DNA of 64,000 nucleotides from Boesenbergia rotunda. Lineage: Eukaryota > Streptophyta > Magnoliopsida > Zingiberales > Zingiberaceae. The position numbers were made by a program, and so were the translations under genes. The stretch covers positions 1 through 64,000 of the forward strand of contig JAGFNQ010009434.1 in NCBI GenBank assembly GCA_024364735.1. Direction: 5' to 3'. Positions 22,167 through 32,782 of this stretch are shown piece by piece. Numbering within the stretch: the stretch's first letter is position 1; each line of letters starts with the position of its first letter. Below the pieces are notes generated by a model that did not search any database, was not told where the DNA came from, and was given only the letters and a program-made list of their open reading frames with translations.

Positions 22167-23983
22167 ATCTCCCTCTTTTTGATGTTTGACAATATGTTTG
22201 AGAAAGACTCTCCCATATTTCTCCCCCTTTGACACACATCAAACCTCTCCCCGAGAGTCTATATAGTCAAAGGCAAATCCAATGAAAGTCCCATACCTTT
22301 CATTTAAACCCATGCTCACCCGTGAGCACTCATGAAGATTCCCAATCTCCATTCATTCACTTACTCCTTAAATAAAAATTCAACCACATGTTGTTAAGGA
22401 AGACCTCCCCCTCAAAACATGCTCTAAACCTCTATCATTGCACCAACAATGATTTTTGAGTTCCTAAACCTTTAGGAAAAACTCAACTTGAGGTGATTGA
22501 GATTTTGAAACTCAAAACTTGAATTAAAATCTCTCCTTAACCCTTAGATGTTCACCAAACCATTTTCCTTTTTGATTTCACAATGAAATTTACCCAAATA
22601 TACTTATAAAAGTAATTCTAGGGTCTAGGGATTGTTAGGTTACTCAAAAATGGGTTAACGGACTGAAACTAGACAGTTTCAGACTTACCAATCGATTGGT
22701 GTTGGGAACCAATCGATTAAACTAGCCTTAATCGATCAACGGATCGATTACGGCTGACTGTAATCGATCAAATGATCGATTACGCGAGCTTCTGTGCTCG
22801 CAAAAAGATCCACTAATCGATTGACCAATCGATTGGCTACTGCCCCAATCGATCACCTGATCGATTGAGAGTTTCTGAAATCTGAAAACAATTTCAGATT
22901 CGAATTTCAGAAACTCCTAAATAATTCTACAAAATTTGAAAAATCCTAAAATTTCGTGTAGACATTATTTATACCATGTACTATCAAGGAAAAATAATTT
23001 TCTATGAAAATAACTTTCTTTTTCAAAGATTGACACAAAATTAGAAACCATTGAAACATTTCAATGTTTTACTCTATTTTGTATCCATTTCATCAATGAT
23101 GAGTGCTATCAAAAGATAGTCTTCACCAAGGTTTTCCAAGAGAGTTTTAAAATGTTTTTCAAAAACAATATCCAACCATGTTCCTTGGGCTAAATACACA
23201 TGACTTGTACATTAGCTTTCCCAATGATTGGAGTTCATTGAATCTCATGTTTTGATGATACTAAAACTCAAATATGATGTACTTTATCAACACCTTGAGT
23301 TTTGTTCATCACCCTAACATCTCACTTGTTTCTAATGTGTCTCAAAAACACACACAAGTCAACTTATGGTCTTAGTGAGATGTGAAAGTCATGTTCTCCC
23401 TAATCTAAGGGTTCATGCATTTCTACCTAGGCATTATAAACCTTGATCATCCACCTAGGATGTCAATTAATGCCAATGTCCTTAATTTCAATAAAAATTG
23501 ATTTATGCATGATTAATGACTATGGCATGTATCATATTAGGATTTTCAAAGGAAATTATAACTATATGATATATGTATGACATGACATGTAATATTTTCA
23601 TAATAAAATATGAATGATGAAATATGATGTCATGGCATGTGATAGGGCATACAAAAATATGGCAAAAAAAATACCTAGATTTCCTATCTAAGTATCAATA
23701 ACTCATCGCTAAGTCATTGATAATCCTAAATTTGCCCTAATTTCCAAGATAATGCCAAAACTCCCCAACTTGGCCTATCTTTGGATTCTAACCTAGTTGT
23801 GCCAACTTTATCAAGTTTAATCTCTCAAAAGTATAGTTTGACACAAATTTACTCCTCCTAGAGTAAATAAATGAATCCTTCATTTTCAAGAGTAGTAATT
23901 CCTTGAAAATGTCCCAAAGTGCCAACTTTAACAAGGTTGGGTTAACTACCCTTCCAATTATAGTTGGCACTCCCTAGACCTAT
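22167..23983 (-). other. Non-coding 3' region of element E with polypurine tracts and ATCGAT palindromes
   Basis: In element sense the region ends in AAAAAGAGGGAGAT immediately before the LTR, with further AAGGGGGAG words at 22215-22235. A cluster of AATCGATT/ATCGATCA palindromes lies at about 22689-22870. No pol domain or other gene is recognisable. Confidence 0.6.
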
Positions 23984-25588
23984 CTAGGGCGTGGCGAACA
24001 CACTCTTAGGAACCCAAAACCTATTGGTGCTCCTTGGGTGTTCTAGGTATTCACTAGGGATGACTTCCCTTGATACCTTCCTAAAGACTTTCTTAGGCTT
24101 TTCCGAAGCCTTAGTCATGTTGGTCTTGTCTTGGTCAACCCTAGGGATGGCTTCCCTTGTGGCCTTGACTTGACTTCTAGACCTAGATTGAGTTTCATAC
24201 CTATATGGAACTCTATGGTAGGATGGACCATCATCCTTAGTTTTAGGTTTGTACCCCAAACCTTTCTTGCTCCTAGAAGGTCCTTGATTTCCTAAACTTA
24301 GGTTTTGATCCTTAGATCCCTTAAATAGATTTTCTATTCTTTTGAGGGATTTTTCTAATTTATCAAGTTTTGACCTCAAAGCTTGATTTTCAATCATTAC
24401 CTCCTCAAGGCTTGGTTTTCTAATATAGCCTTGGTAATTTTTCTTTTTGGCCTTGGATTGGGTAGGTCTATCCTTAGATGATCTAAAATCTTCCCTATCC
24501 TTGGTTGTGGTAGACCTAGCATGAAAGGCTCTATATTCTTCCTTTGGTTTCTCATACCTCCTATTTTCATGATAAATAGCATTGAAATGATAATAATTAT
24601 TTCTAGCATGCATATTGTCATGATTTAAATAAGTACCATTACCTAATGGTACCTTAGTGTTATTCTTGGAGGCTCCCCCTTGACTTGAGCTCCTCCTTTT
24701 AGCCTTGATCGGATTCTTCCCCTTTGGACATTGATTTCGATAATGTCCCTTTTCTTTGCATGAGAAGCACGCAATGTGCTTCTTATCCTTCTTTGCCATG
24801 GGGCCGACCTCCTTTGGCTTCTCTTTGGTCTTGGGTGCCACTAGCACATTCTTCTTGACCAATTTGGGACACTTACTCTTATAGTGTCCTCTTTCCTTAC
24901 ACTCAAAGTAAATAATATGATCTTTATTTTTACAAATTGAAATTTTTATACCTTTGCTTGTAGGGGTGTGGCATGACTCTTCACTTGATCCGGAAGTAGA
25001 TACTTCATCTTCTTCCGGAGTCAATGGCCTTCGCTCCCCCTCAATCCTAGAGGTGGAGACTTCTTCTTTCTCCTCATTGACCTCGGATGATGATGTTGAC
25101 GCTTTTCTTTGATCCGATTCCAATGGCACATCTTGCTCCTCTTCAACCCTTGAAGTGGAGGCTTCTTGAGCTTCATCTTCGGATGTTGAGAACCTCTCAA
25201 TTTCCGAATCTTCACTTGATGAATCTCCCTCTTCGGATTTGTCTTGATTTTGTAGAGTGAAGGGATCTTCATGAAGCTATGCCAATTTGCTCCAAAGCTC
25301 TTTGGCATCTTGAAATTCTCCAATCTTGTCCAAAATAGTGCTTGGCAAAAGATTGACCAATAACTTGGTCACTTTGTAGTTGGCCTCGCATCTCTTGATT
25401 TGCTCCTCATTCCATTTGCTTTTCTTGAGGAGTTTTCCTTTTGAGCTTGTTGGAGCTTCAAAACCCTCCATTAGAGCAAGCCATTGCTCTATCTCTATCA
25501 TGAAATAATTCTCAATCTTTGACTTCCAATGATTGAAATTTTCTTTGTCGAATGGTGGAGGTGCTCTTGTGTCATAGCCAAACTCCAT
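23984..25588 (-). pseudogene. Gag of element E, one in-frame stop
   Basis: One minus-strand frame runs from MEFGYDTRAPPPFDKENF (25588) to FWVPKSVFATP, interrupted only by a TAG at 25277-25279 after KELWSKLA. N-terminal gag blocks are HWKSKIENYF, QWLALMEGF and DAKELWSKL. Serine/glutamate-rich stretches with two STSRIEGE/STSRVEEE-like repeats follow. Downstream are two zinc knuckles: the first has Y where the first cysteine should be (YFECKERGHYKSKC), the second is intact (CFSCKEKGHYRNQC, residues 121-134 after the nominal internal start at 25129). A coiled-coil-like segment (MIENQALRSKLDKLEKSL) precedes the basic tail. It is related to the gag at 33807-34928, which shares the STSRIEGE motif. 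Confidence 0.8.
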
Positions 25589-25701
25589 TTATGAAATTGA
25601 AACCCCTTGATGATGACTTCTTGAAATTAGGGTTTATTCCAACTTCTTCTTCTTCCTCTAGCTCTTGCCCTCTTGGCGATGAGTCCAAATAAGAGCAACC
25701 T

Positions 25702-25714
25702 CGCTCTGATACCA
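25702..25714 (-). other. Primer-binding site of element E (initiator tRNA-Met)
   Basis: In element sense TGGTATCAGAGCG, two bases inside the LTR end at 25717, the same primer class as element C. Confidence 0.88.
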
Positions 25715-26137
25715 CTTGTTGGGACCGATTGACGAGCTAGAGGGGGGTGATTAGCTCCGATTCGCTTGTAGATGATTTGTCGCGGCGGAAGACTTCAAGC
25801 AAACGCTAACACTTGGATTTTACTTGGTATCCACCCCGGTCGGGTGACTAATCCAAGGATCCACTCTCCTCACACTCTCATACACTATCAAAGTCTCCTT
25901 CTTGAGGTGGAGAAACCTCTTACAAGCTTGTTACAAAGATACAACAAGAACAAAGCAAATACAATAGAAATCTTACAAGATTTATAATGAATAAGCTCAC
26001 ACTTTGCTTTCCTTGCTATCTTCAAGCTTGTGATCGCCTCTAGACCTTTGGAAGTGCAGCAACACTAAGCCCCAAAGCGTCTCTTGAAATGGCGTGGAAG
26101 GAGGAAGAAGTGTTGCGGCAAAACCAACGCGAAAGAC

Positions 26138-26147
26138 CTTATACCCG
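26138..26147 (-). promoter_or_regulatory. Probable TATA box of LTR E
   Basis: GGTATAAGG on the minus strand, 14 bases from the first AATCGATT palindrome pair. The word and its position in U3 fit; there is no direct evidence of use. Confidence 0.45.
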
Positions 26148-26160
26148 ACCCCTAGGGTTT

Positions 26161-26442
26161 GGTAATCGATTACTCAATCGATTACCACGTAGGATTTAGC
26201 CGTCAACGGCTAGTTTTCGAACCGTAATCGATTACCCAATCGATTACCAGTTCCCTGAATTGATTACCCAATCGATTCAGAGCTTCTCTGTTCTCTCGCG
26301 CAAACTACCGTAATCGATTACCCAATCGATTACCGGTACCATGAATCGATTGCCCATTGATTCAGAACTCTTCTGCTCCCTCGCACAACCAGCTGTAATC
26401 GATCACCTGATCGATTGACCCAATCGATTACCCAATCGATTG
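26161..26442. repeat. Cluster of paired AATCGATT palindromes in LTR E
   Basis: Pairs are at 26161-26186 (11 bp arms, 4 nt spacer), 26224-26247, 26256-26279, 26310-26333, 26342-26363 and 26395-26442. In each, two copies of AATCGATT or a close variant are separated by about 4 bases, usually ACCC, and the flanking bases extend the inverted symmetry. Confidence 0.9.
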
Positions 26443-26599
26443 AGTCCAACCTAACTTGTTTCCACAAGCCTAGGTTCCCCTACCAAGTGTCCCGGTCAAC
26501 CCCGTTGACCAACCTGGATTTCTACTGCCTAGCCCCCAGCTCGGACTTAGGCCTGGTTCCCAACCAGATTCGCCTAACCCTCGAGTTAGGTCTAGTCTC

Positions 26600-26860
26600 T
26601 CGGTAGACTTCCACCTTGCCAGCCTGTAATCTCCCCGATCCAGCTGGACTTCACCTAGTCCCACTAGGTGTGCCTAGTCCACTAGGTCTTTTCCTGTGCC
26701 AGCGTACGATCTCCCCGATCTACCTGGACTTCACCTAGTCCCCACTAGGTGTGCCTAGTCCCCACTAGGTCTTTTCCCATGCAGCGTACGATCTCCCCGA
26801 TCTACCTGGACTTCACCTAGTCCCACTAGGTGTGCCTAGTCCCACTAGGTCTTTCCCAGT
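26600..26860. repeat. Tandem repeats with CTAGT/ACTAGG dyads in LTR E
   Basis: About three imperfect units of 70-80 bp, each with CGATCTCCCCGAT, a TGGACTTCACCTAGT word and ACTAGGTGTGCCTAGT. The units are internally inverted around ACCTAGT...ACTAGGT. Confidence 0.8.
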
Positions 26861-26984
26861 CAAGCCTCCAGTCAACCTTGACCCACTTGACTCACACATC
26901 ACGACCACTCAAACATCATTATCAAACATCGAAACATACGACCATTCCATAAGCTTTCCAAGCTTACCAGACCTAAGCTCACCC

Positions 26985-26985
26985 N
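26985..26985. other. Single ambiguous base (N), likely assembly join
   Basis: Sequence to the left is LTR E and stops in mid-LTR; sequence to the right is internal copia integrase of element F in the opposite orientation. The 3' LTR remnant at 22002 continues past the matching point (CTCACCCGAGC), so the N marks a break rather than a natural end. Confidence 0.7.
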
Positions 26986-27403
26986 ATAGTAAGAAACCTC
27001 ACTTAACTCACCTTAAGATATGGGGTTGTCCTGCTTATGTGAAGCGGGTTGTATCAGACAAATTGGATGCTAAGTCTGATAAATGTCTATTTATTGGATA
27101 CCCTAAGGAACGAAGGGTTACCAATTCTATCATCCCTTGGAACAAAAGGTGTTTGTTTCAAGGCATGCTGTATTTCTAGAGAAAGAGTTTCTTTTTGCAA
27201 GAAAACAGTGGGAGTGGGATTGAACTTGATGAAGTTCAAGAAACTCCAGTAGACATCACAGAGACACCTAGTCTAGGCCCACAACGATAATTCATAGTGA
27301 TGAGCTATCAGTTGAACCTAAAACTACACCACCTCTTCGTAAATCTGATAGGACACGCAACATTCCAGAGAGATACGGATTTCTCGTAAGTGAATCGAAC
27401 GAC
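26986..27403 (+). pseudogene. Integrase C-terminal remnant of copia element F
   Basis: The frame reads HLTHLKIWGCPAYVKR and SDKLDAKSDKCLFIGYPKE, the conserved copia integrase C-terminal block. It then breaks near 27120-27180 and again near 27290; fragments of the integrase-RT linker (PPLRKSDRTRNIPERYGF) are read in another frame at about 27325-27385. The upstream part of the element is missing at the N. Confidence 0.8.
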
Positions 27404-28999
27404 GTGTTGCTCATTGGCGATGACGAACCTATCAGTTATGAAGATGTTCTGAAGAATTCAGAAAGGGACAAATGGCTTGAGGCCATGAAGTCGGAAATGG
27501 ATTCCATGTATGAAAATCAAGTATGGGACTTGGTTAACCCACCTGAAGGGATTAAGCCCATAGGGTGCAAGTGGGTTTTCAAGAAGAAAACCGACATGGA
27601 AGGTAATGTTGTTACCTTTAAGGCTAGATTAGTGGCAAAAGGATATCGTCAAAAACAAGGAGTTGATTATGACGAAACCTATTCGCCAGTAGCTATGCTT
27701 AAATCCATTCGGATGCTCCTAGCCATAGCAGCTCATTATGATTATGAGATATGGCAAATGGATGTGAAAACAGCTTTCCTTAATGGAAACCTACTTGAGG
27801 ATGTATACATGATACAACCTGAAGGTTTCACATCGGTTGATAAAACCAAGGTATGCAAGCTTCGACGATCCATATATGGACTAAAGCAAGCATCTAGGAG
27901 CTGGAACATCCGTTTTGATGAGACAATCAAAGAGTTTGATTTCTCACAAAATCCTGACGAACCTTGTGTGTACAAGAAGGTTAGTGGGAGTGCAGTCGTA
28001 TTCCTAGTATTATATGTCGATGACATCTTACTTATAGGAAACGATATATCAGTTTTACAGACAGTTAAGATTTGGTTGTCCAAAACTTTCTCCATGAAAG
28101 ACCTGGGAGAAGCAACCTATATCCTTGGGATTAGAATCTATAGAGATAGATCAAAACGGTTGCTTGGTCTTTCGCAGTCTACATATATAGACCGAGTGCT
28201 AAAAAGGTTTAGCATGTCGGAATCCAAGAAAGGTTACCTTCCCATCAGGCATGGGATCAACCTTTCGAAGTCTATGTGTCCGCGCACAGAAGACGAGAGG
28301 ATTAACATAAATAAGATTCCCTATGCATCCGCAATAGGATCTATCATGTATGCTATGTTATGTACTAGGCCCGATGTATCGTATGCTCTGAGCGTCACGA
28401 GCAGATACCAATCTGATCCAGGAATGGATCATTGGGCGGCTGTTAAGACAATCCTTAAGTACTTAAGAAGAACTAAGGATGTATTTCTAATATATGGAGA
28501 AGGAGATTTGATAATACGTGGGTATACAGATGCCAGTTTCCAGACAGATAAGGATGACTCCAAATCACAGTCTGGATACGTATTTACTTTGAATGGAGGC
28601 GCAGTAAGTTGGAAGAGTTCCAAACAAGACACCGTAGCGGATTCTACCACGGAAGCGGAATATATCGCGGCTTCGGAAGCAGCAAAGGAAGCAGTCTGGA
28701 TCAAGAAGTTTGTCTCCGAACTTGGCGTGGTTCCAACCATTGATGAAGCAGTGCCGGTATACTGCGACAACAATGGAGCTATTGCACAAGCGAAGGAACC
28801 AAGGTCTCATCAGCGATCCAAACACGTGCTTCGACGCTATCATCTGATCAGAGAGATTATAAGTAGGAATGACATACAAATTGAGAGAGTTCCCACTGAA
28901 AGGAATATAGCGGATCCTTTAACTAAGGCCTTGCCTCAAAACAAGTTTGAGGGTCATGTTAGAGCCTGTGGTATTGGATACCGTAGCGATTGGCATTAG
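27404..28999 (+). CDS. Ty1/copia reverse transcriptase-RNase H of element F
   Basis: An uninterrupted 531-codon frame; the polyprotein would begin far upstream, so the start is nominal. RT motifs are KWLEAMKSEMDSM, GCKWVFKKKTD (residues 54-64), FKARLVAKGYRQKQGVDYDET, WQMDVKTAFLNG with D120, RSIYGLKQASRSW and catalytic YVDD at 204-207. RNase H follows at about 365-520 with GYTDASFQTDKDDSKSQSG, STTEAEYIAASEAAKEAVW, VYCDNNGAIAQAKEP and the terminal NIADPLTKALPQNKFEGH. A polypurine tract and LTR D follow the stop. All catalytic residues I can see are present, so this domain could still be active if expressed, although integrase upstream is broken and gag/protease are absent from the window. Confidence 0.92.
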   Translation: MLLIGDDEPISYEDVLKNSERDKWLEAMKSEMDSMYENQVWDLVNPPEGIKPIGCKWVFKKKTDMEGNVVTFKARLVAKGYRQKQGVDYDETYSPVAMLKSIRMLLAIAAHYDYEIWQMDVKTAFLNGNLLEDVYMIQPEGFTSVDKTKVCKLRRSIYGLKQASRSWNIRFDETIKEFDFSQNPDEPCVYKKVSGSAVVFLVLYVDDILLIGNDISVLQTVKIWLSKTFSMKDLGEATYILGIRIYRDRSKRLLGLSQSTYIDRVLKRFSMSESKKGYLPIRHGINLSKSMCPRTEDERININKIPYASAIGSIMYAMLCTRPDVSYALSVTSRYQSDPGMDHWAAVKTILKYLRRTKDVFLIYGEGDLIIRGYTDASFQTDKDDSKSQSGYVFTLNGGAVSWKSSKQDTVADSTTEAEYIAASEAAKEAVWIKKFVSELGVVPTIDEAVPVYCDNNGAIAQAKEPRSHQRSKHVLRRYHLIREIISRNDIQIERVPTERNIADPLTKALPQNKFEGHVRACGIGYRSDWH

Positions 29000-29013
29000 G
29001 CCAAGTGGGAGTT
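29000..29013 (+). other. Polypurine tract of element F
   Basis: The purine-rich word AAGTGGGAG directly precedes the LTR start at 29014. Confidence 0.7.
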
Positions 29014-31297
29014 TGTTAGTAATATGAGAGAAGTGTCCTAAGGCAATCGCCTTATGATGTAAACATTTATTTTAATAAATGATAATTCACTATTTGAGTA
29101 TACATGTTTTGTGTATTTGATTGGGATCTTAAACTCATCTACTGAATGTCCGCAATACAACTCACAGCATAAGAGAATTTGTGATGGGATCACAACTAGT
29201 GATTATCTCTAATGTGCAATTGTGAAGTATTGAAATTATCCCTAGTCGAAGAATTGATAAAAACGGACACTATCAATTCTGTTGAGACTAGCATGGGTTA
29301 TTCTCTAATCAGCTGATTCTCACTAGCTGGTGACATTGGGATGTCCGGAGATAAACATGGATGCTAGTTAAGGGAACTAGTTCATTGGAGTGACTAGCTG
29401 TAAGACTTCATATGGGAATCTACATGTAGATATGTCAATGAAGATCTTACTGCGGCTTAAGTGCGATGTTCCTTTGACTTGCGGTGTTCAAGTCATCTTG
29501 GTCATGGAGACTTATACTTTGACATCTTAAGCAAGCATCTCCAAGGAGGTGTGGACCCAGGATGATCGGGTATAAGCCGAAGTGCCCGAAGATGTTTGAA
29601 CAGCCTACAAAGGATTCACCACTCCTTGCGAGGAGATGTATACCCAGGCCTATCGTCGGATTGTTACTCAAAGCCTCTGGCCAGAGCATATCATGTTAAG
29701 AGTGCGAGTCTCTTAAATACATGAGAGTAATTAGAAATCCAAAGGACGAGGAAGACACTACTTGGGCTAGGTGTGACGTAGTCAGCCTAGTGGGGACTGA
29801 CACCATAGACCGTGTCCTGAACCAAGTGGGTATAAGGTGGTGAAGGGAATGAGGCACGATTCATTAGAGCTGCTGAAGGGTTTCAGAATAATTTCTTCTG
29901 GGGTCAAACCGTTGATCTTTCGATTAATTGGGGATCATGATGTACTACTAGGTGCCACTCATGATCGTTCTATAATTAATGGGTTAATTATAGACGGCCA
30001 ACATAAATCGAAAGCCTATTTAGTCACACGCAATACGAGTAATCCGAGGGATTTAAAACGAGTTGAAAATTGGATTTTCCGATCAAGAGAAACGAGTCGA
30101 ATCTGAGTTAATCAGAGGCGCAATGGAAGCTAAAAATGGCTAAGTCTTTTGAAGGCTTTTTGGGCGAATTAAATGAGTTTAATTCGCGACCGGTTCGGGT
30201 TGGTTTGGCCGGCCAAAGGGGGTGCTAACCCTCCTTGTGGTGGCCGGCCATTAAAGGGAGATTAAACCAATTTAATTGGTTTAATTAATAAAATAAATCT
30301 AGTGTGATTTGTTTTATAAATTATGGATAAATAAATTTGTATAAAGAAATTTATATAAATAAAATTTATAGAAATTTATTCTTTTATGGAAGATTAAAAT
30401 AATCCATGAATTGGTTTATTTTAATTTTATAAAATCAATTATGAATTGATTTTTCCATAATAAGAAAGTTTATAAATTTCTTATAAAATTTATTCCATAA
30501 TTTAAAGAGAAGAAGAATTAGTTTTATTATAAATTAGTTTATAATAAAATTTGGTTTAAACGGAATAATTAGTTAAGAAAATTTATAGGATAAATTTCTT
30601 ATAACTAATTCCGTTTAGAGGGAGACTTAGCAAAGAGTTGCTACTATATAAAGGAACCAAAGGCTAGCCCTTAATTCCGAACTAATCAATTAATCAAGAG
30701 ATTAATTACTCCCTCTCTCTTTCTCTTAATCTCCTCTCCTCCTCCTCTTCTTCCTCCATTAGGGCCGGCGCACCCTAGCCTCTCTAGGGCCGGCGCCCAA
30801 CCACAACACCAACAAGGGTGTTTGCCGTGAGCTTTGAAGAAGGAGGAGAACTCGAAGACGAAGAAGAAGAAGCGGATAGCGACTCCTCTCTTCTCGGAAT
30901 TTGATTCCGTTACTTCGTTGGTTAGTTTTTCCATTATTTCTCTTAATCTTCTAGTTGTGCCTTCCGAGAATCTAGTAATTCTCGTCGGCACAAAACTCGT
31001 GACTTTGTGAAGTCATCCCGAAGAGAACTCGGCGTGGACGCGAATAGAGGCGGAGCTTCCAAGGGACGCTACGGTTGGATCTCGTCCCTTACTTCGAGTT
31101 ACGTGAGGTACTTGGTAAATTAGTTTACTTTTCCGCAAAGTTTCATTTTATGATTATGTCAACACACCATAAGATTGCATGCTAGATACGAAGTTAAAAT
31201 AATTTAGGAAATTATTTTATGCAAACTCTTCCGCTGCACGTAAAAATTTTAAATTTTACGAACTCGTATCCTTGTCGACATGCACCCGGTCCCAACA
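29014..31297 (+). repeat. 3' LTR of element F (family D, 2284 bp)
   Basis: TGTTAGTAATATGAG to CGGTCCCAACA, collinear with the solo LTR at 16306-18405. TATA box at 30645-30652 (CTATATAAAGG). After it comes leader sequence rich in CTC/TTC with scattered GGCCGGC words. No gene inside. Confidence 0.92.
30645..30652 (+). promoter_or_regulatory. TATA box of LTR D (element F)
   Basis: TATATAAA, conserved with 17879-17886 in the solo LTR of the same family. Confidence 0.6.
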
Positions 31298-32378
31298 CAT
31301 ACAACACATTGGTGAGAGTGAGGTCCTTCCCCGAGGTCATCTTCAACACCGCCTTCCCTTGGCCCATGATGTCCGAGGTTGCCGAGTTCCTCATGAACAG
31401 CTTCTCTCCACTAATTTCTTCAAAATTGTGGAGCAGTTCCTTATTGCAGCATACATGTCTGGTGGCTCCAGTATTGATCCACCATTGCCACGGGTTTGAA
31501 CCCACCTGGTTCAATTCGGAGACCACGGCACAGAGGTCATCCATTTCTGATCCCTCATTCAGGTTGGCCTCCTGCTTTTTCTTCGGTTTCTTGCATTCCG
31601 AAGACTTGTGGCCCACTCGGCCACAGTAGTAGCACTTCCCAGAGAACTTCTTTGCGATGCCTCCTCTGGGTCCCAGCTTGGAAGATTTAGAATTCTTCTG
31701 TTTCGAGCTTTGTCCGTGCTCGACCACATTGGCTTTCATAGTAGCCTGAGAGAACATATTTCTCTCTGAACCCTTGTTGTCTTCTTCGATGCGAAATCTA
31801 ACAACGAGTTTCTCCATGATCATCTCCTTCTGCTTGTGCTTCAGGTAGTTCTTGAAATCCTTCCAGCTGGGGGGCAACTTCTCAATGATAGCTGCTACTT
31901 GGAAGGTTTCACTCAGAACCATCCCTTCTGAGTAGATCTCATGTAAGATCACCTGAAGCTCCTGGACTTGGCTGATCACTATTTTAGAGTCAACCATCTT
32001 ATAGTCCAAGAATCGACCCACGATGAACTTCTTGGCCCCTGCATCCTCCATCTTCTACTTCTTGTCCAAGGACTCCCACAGCTCCTTAGCCGTTCTCTTC
32101 GTGTTGTACACAACATACAGTGAGCCGGCCAGGCAGTTGAGGATGTAGTTTCGGCATAGGTACTCAGAATGAGACCAAGCCTCCACCTCAGCAACCTCAG
32201 CGTGCTTGGGAGGGTCCTCTGTCAAGAACCAAGCCAGATTGAGCGTGGTCAGGTAGAAGAGCATTTTCTGCTGCCACCTCTTGAAGTTCAACCCAGTGAA
32301 CTTCTCTGGTTTTTCCCCATGGTTGATCGGGACATTTCCGACCGGGGCGGAGGGGGTCTGGTGATGAGTCTGTTTCAC
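31298..32378 (-). pseudogene. Gag-protease of copia element G, truncated by element F
   Basis: Two minus-strand frames join near 32050 (32378-32055 and 32051-31298) across a stop. Gag blocks include EKFTGLNFKRWQQKMLFYL, TAKELWESLDKK, KFIVGRFLDYKMVDSK, QVQELQVILHEIYSEGM and AAIIEKLPPSWKDFKNYL. One zinc knuckle follows (CYYCGRVGHKSSEC), then the protease start WWINTGATRHVC, where the catalytic aspartate of DTG is N. Coding stops at LTNVLYV, where LTR D begins at 31297. RT and the rest of pol are absent on this side and would lie beyond the element F insertion, lost at the gap. Confidence 0.85.
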
Positions 32379-32782
32379 CTCAACACGTTCTGTGGCTATC
32401 TCAACATAATCGGGTTCTATTTCAAGATTGTTGGAGGAAATGCTCCTTTTCAGAGAATTTACAATAAATTGAAATTACTAATAACTTCAACTTATCTGTT
32501 GAGTGGCCCGAGCTACTTTTTCTGCAGTCTACAGTCTCCCGAGTGGAATTCCTGAGCTCCCGAGTGATCTCCCGAGCAGAATTATCGAGTGGCTGAGTGA
32601 GCTCCCAAGTCGAGGTCCTAACCCGACCAGTGTCTCCCAAGCTTCCGAGCGAAATTCTCGAGTGGAGTAATCTCTCGCGACCCGAGCTCCCGACCCGAGC
32701 AGTGTCTCCCGAGCTTCCGAGCGGAATTCTCGAGTGGAGTAATCTCTCCCGACCCGAGCTCCCGACCCGAGCAGTGTCTCCC
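32379..32782. repeat. Leader of element G with 72 bp tandem repeats
   Basis: From about 32620 to 32782 a 72 bp unit containing CCCGAGC, AGTGTCTCCC and TTCTCGAGTGGAG occurs twice and begins a third copy (phase points 32630, 32702, 32774). Further degenerate CCCGAG words extend left to about 32510. No gene; it may belong to the LTR or leader of element G. Confidence 0.7.

Larger units (their letters stand above)
22002..26984 (-). mobile_element. Gag-only Ty1/copia-like element E
   Basis: In element sense: 5' LTR (26984 to 25717, truncated at the N), PBS (25714-25702), a gag frame (25588-23984), about 1.8 kb without any pol domain, polypurine tract and a remnant of the 3' LTR (22166-22002). No protease, integrase, RT or RNase H motif was found on either strand between gag and the 3' LTR. 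The structure fits terminal-repeat retrotransposons carrying only GAG, which would depend on pol proteins of related elements such as element C. Confidence 0.8.
25717..26984 (-). repeat. 5' LTR of element E (truncated at assembly gap)
   Basis: It starts (plus strand) TGTTGGGACCG next to the PBS and is cut at the N at 26985. A minus-strand TATA-like word (GGTATAAGG, plus 26138-26147) is followed, on the upstream side in element sense, by the palindrome cluster at 26161-26442 and by tandem CTAGT/ACTAGG units at about 26600-26860. Confidence 0.85.
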
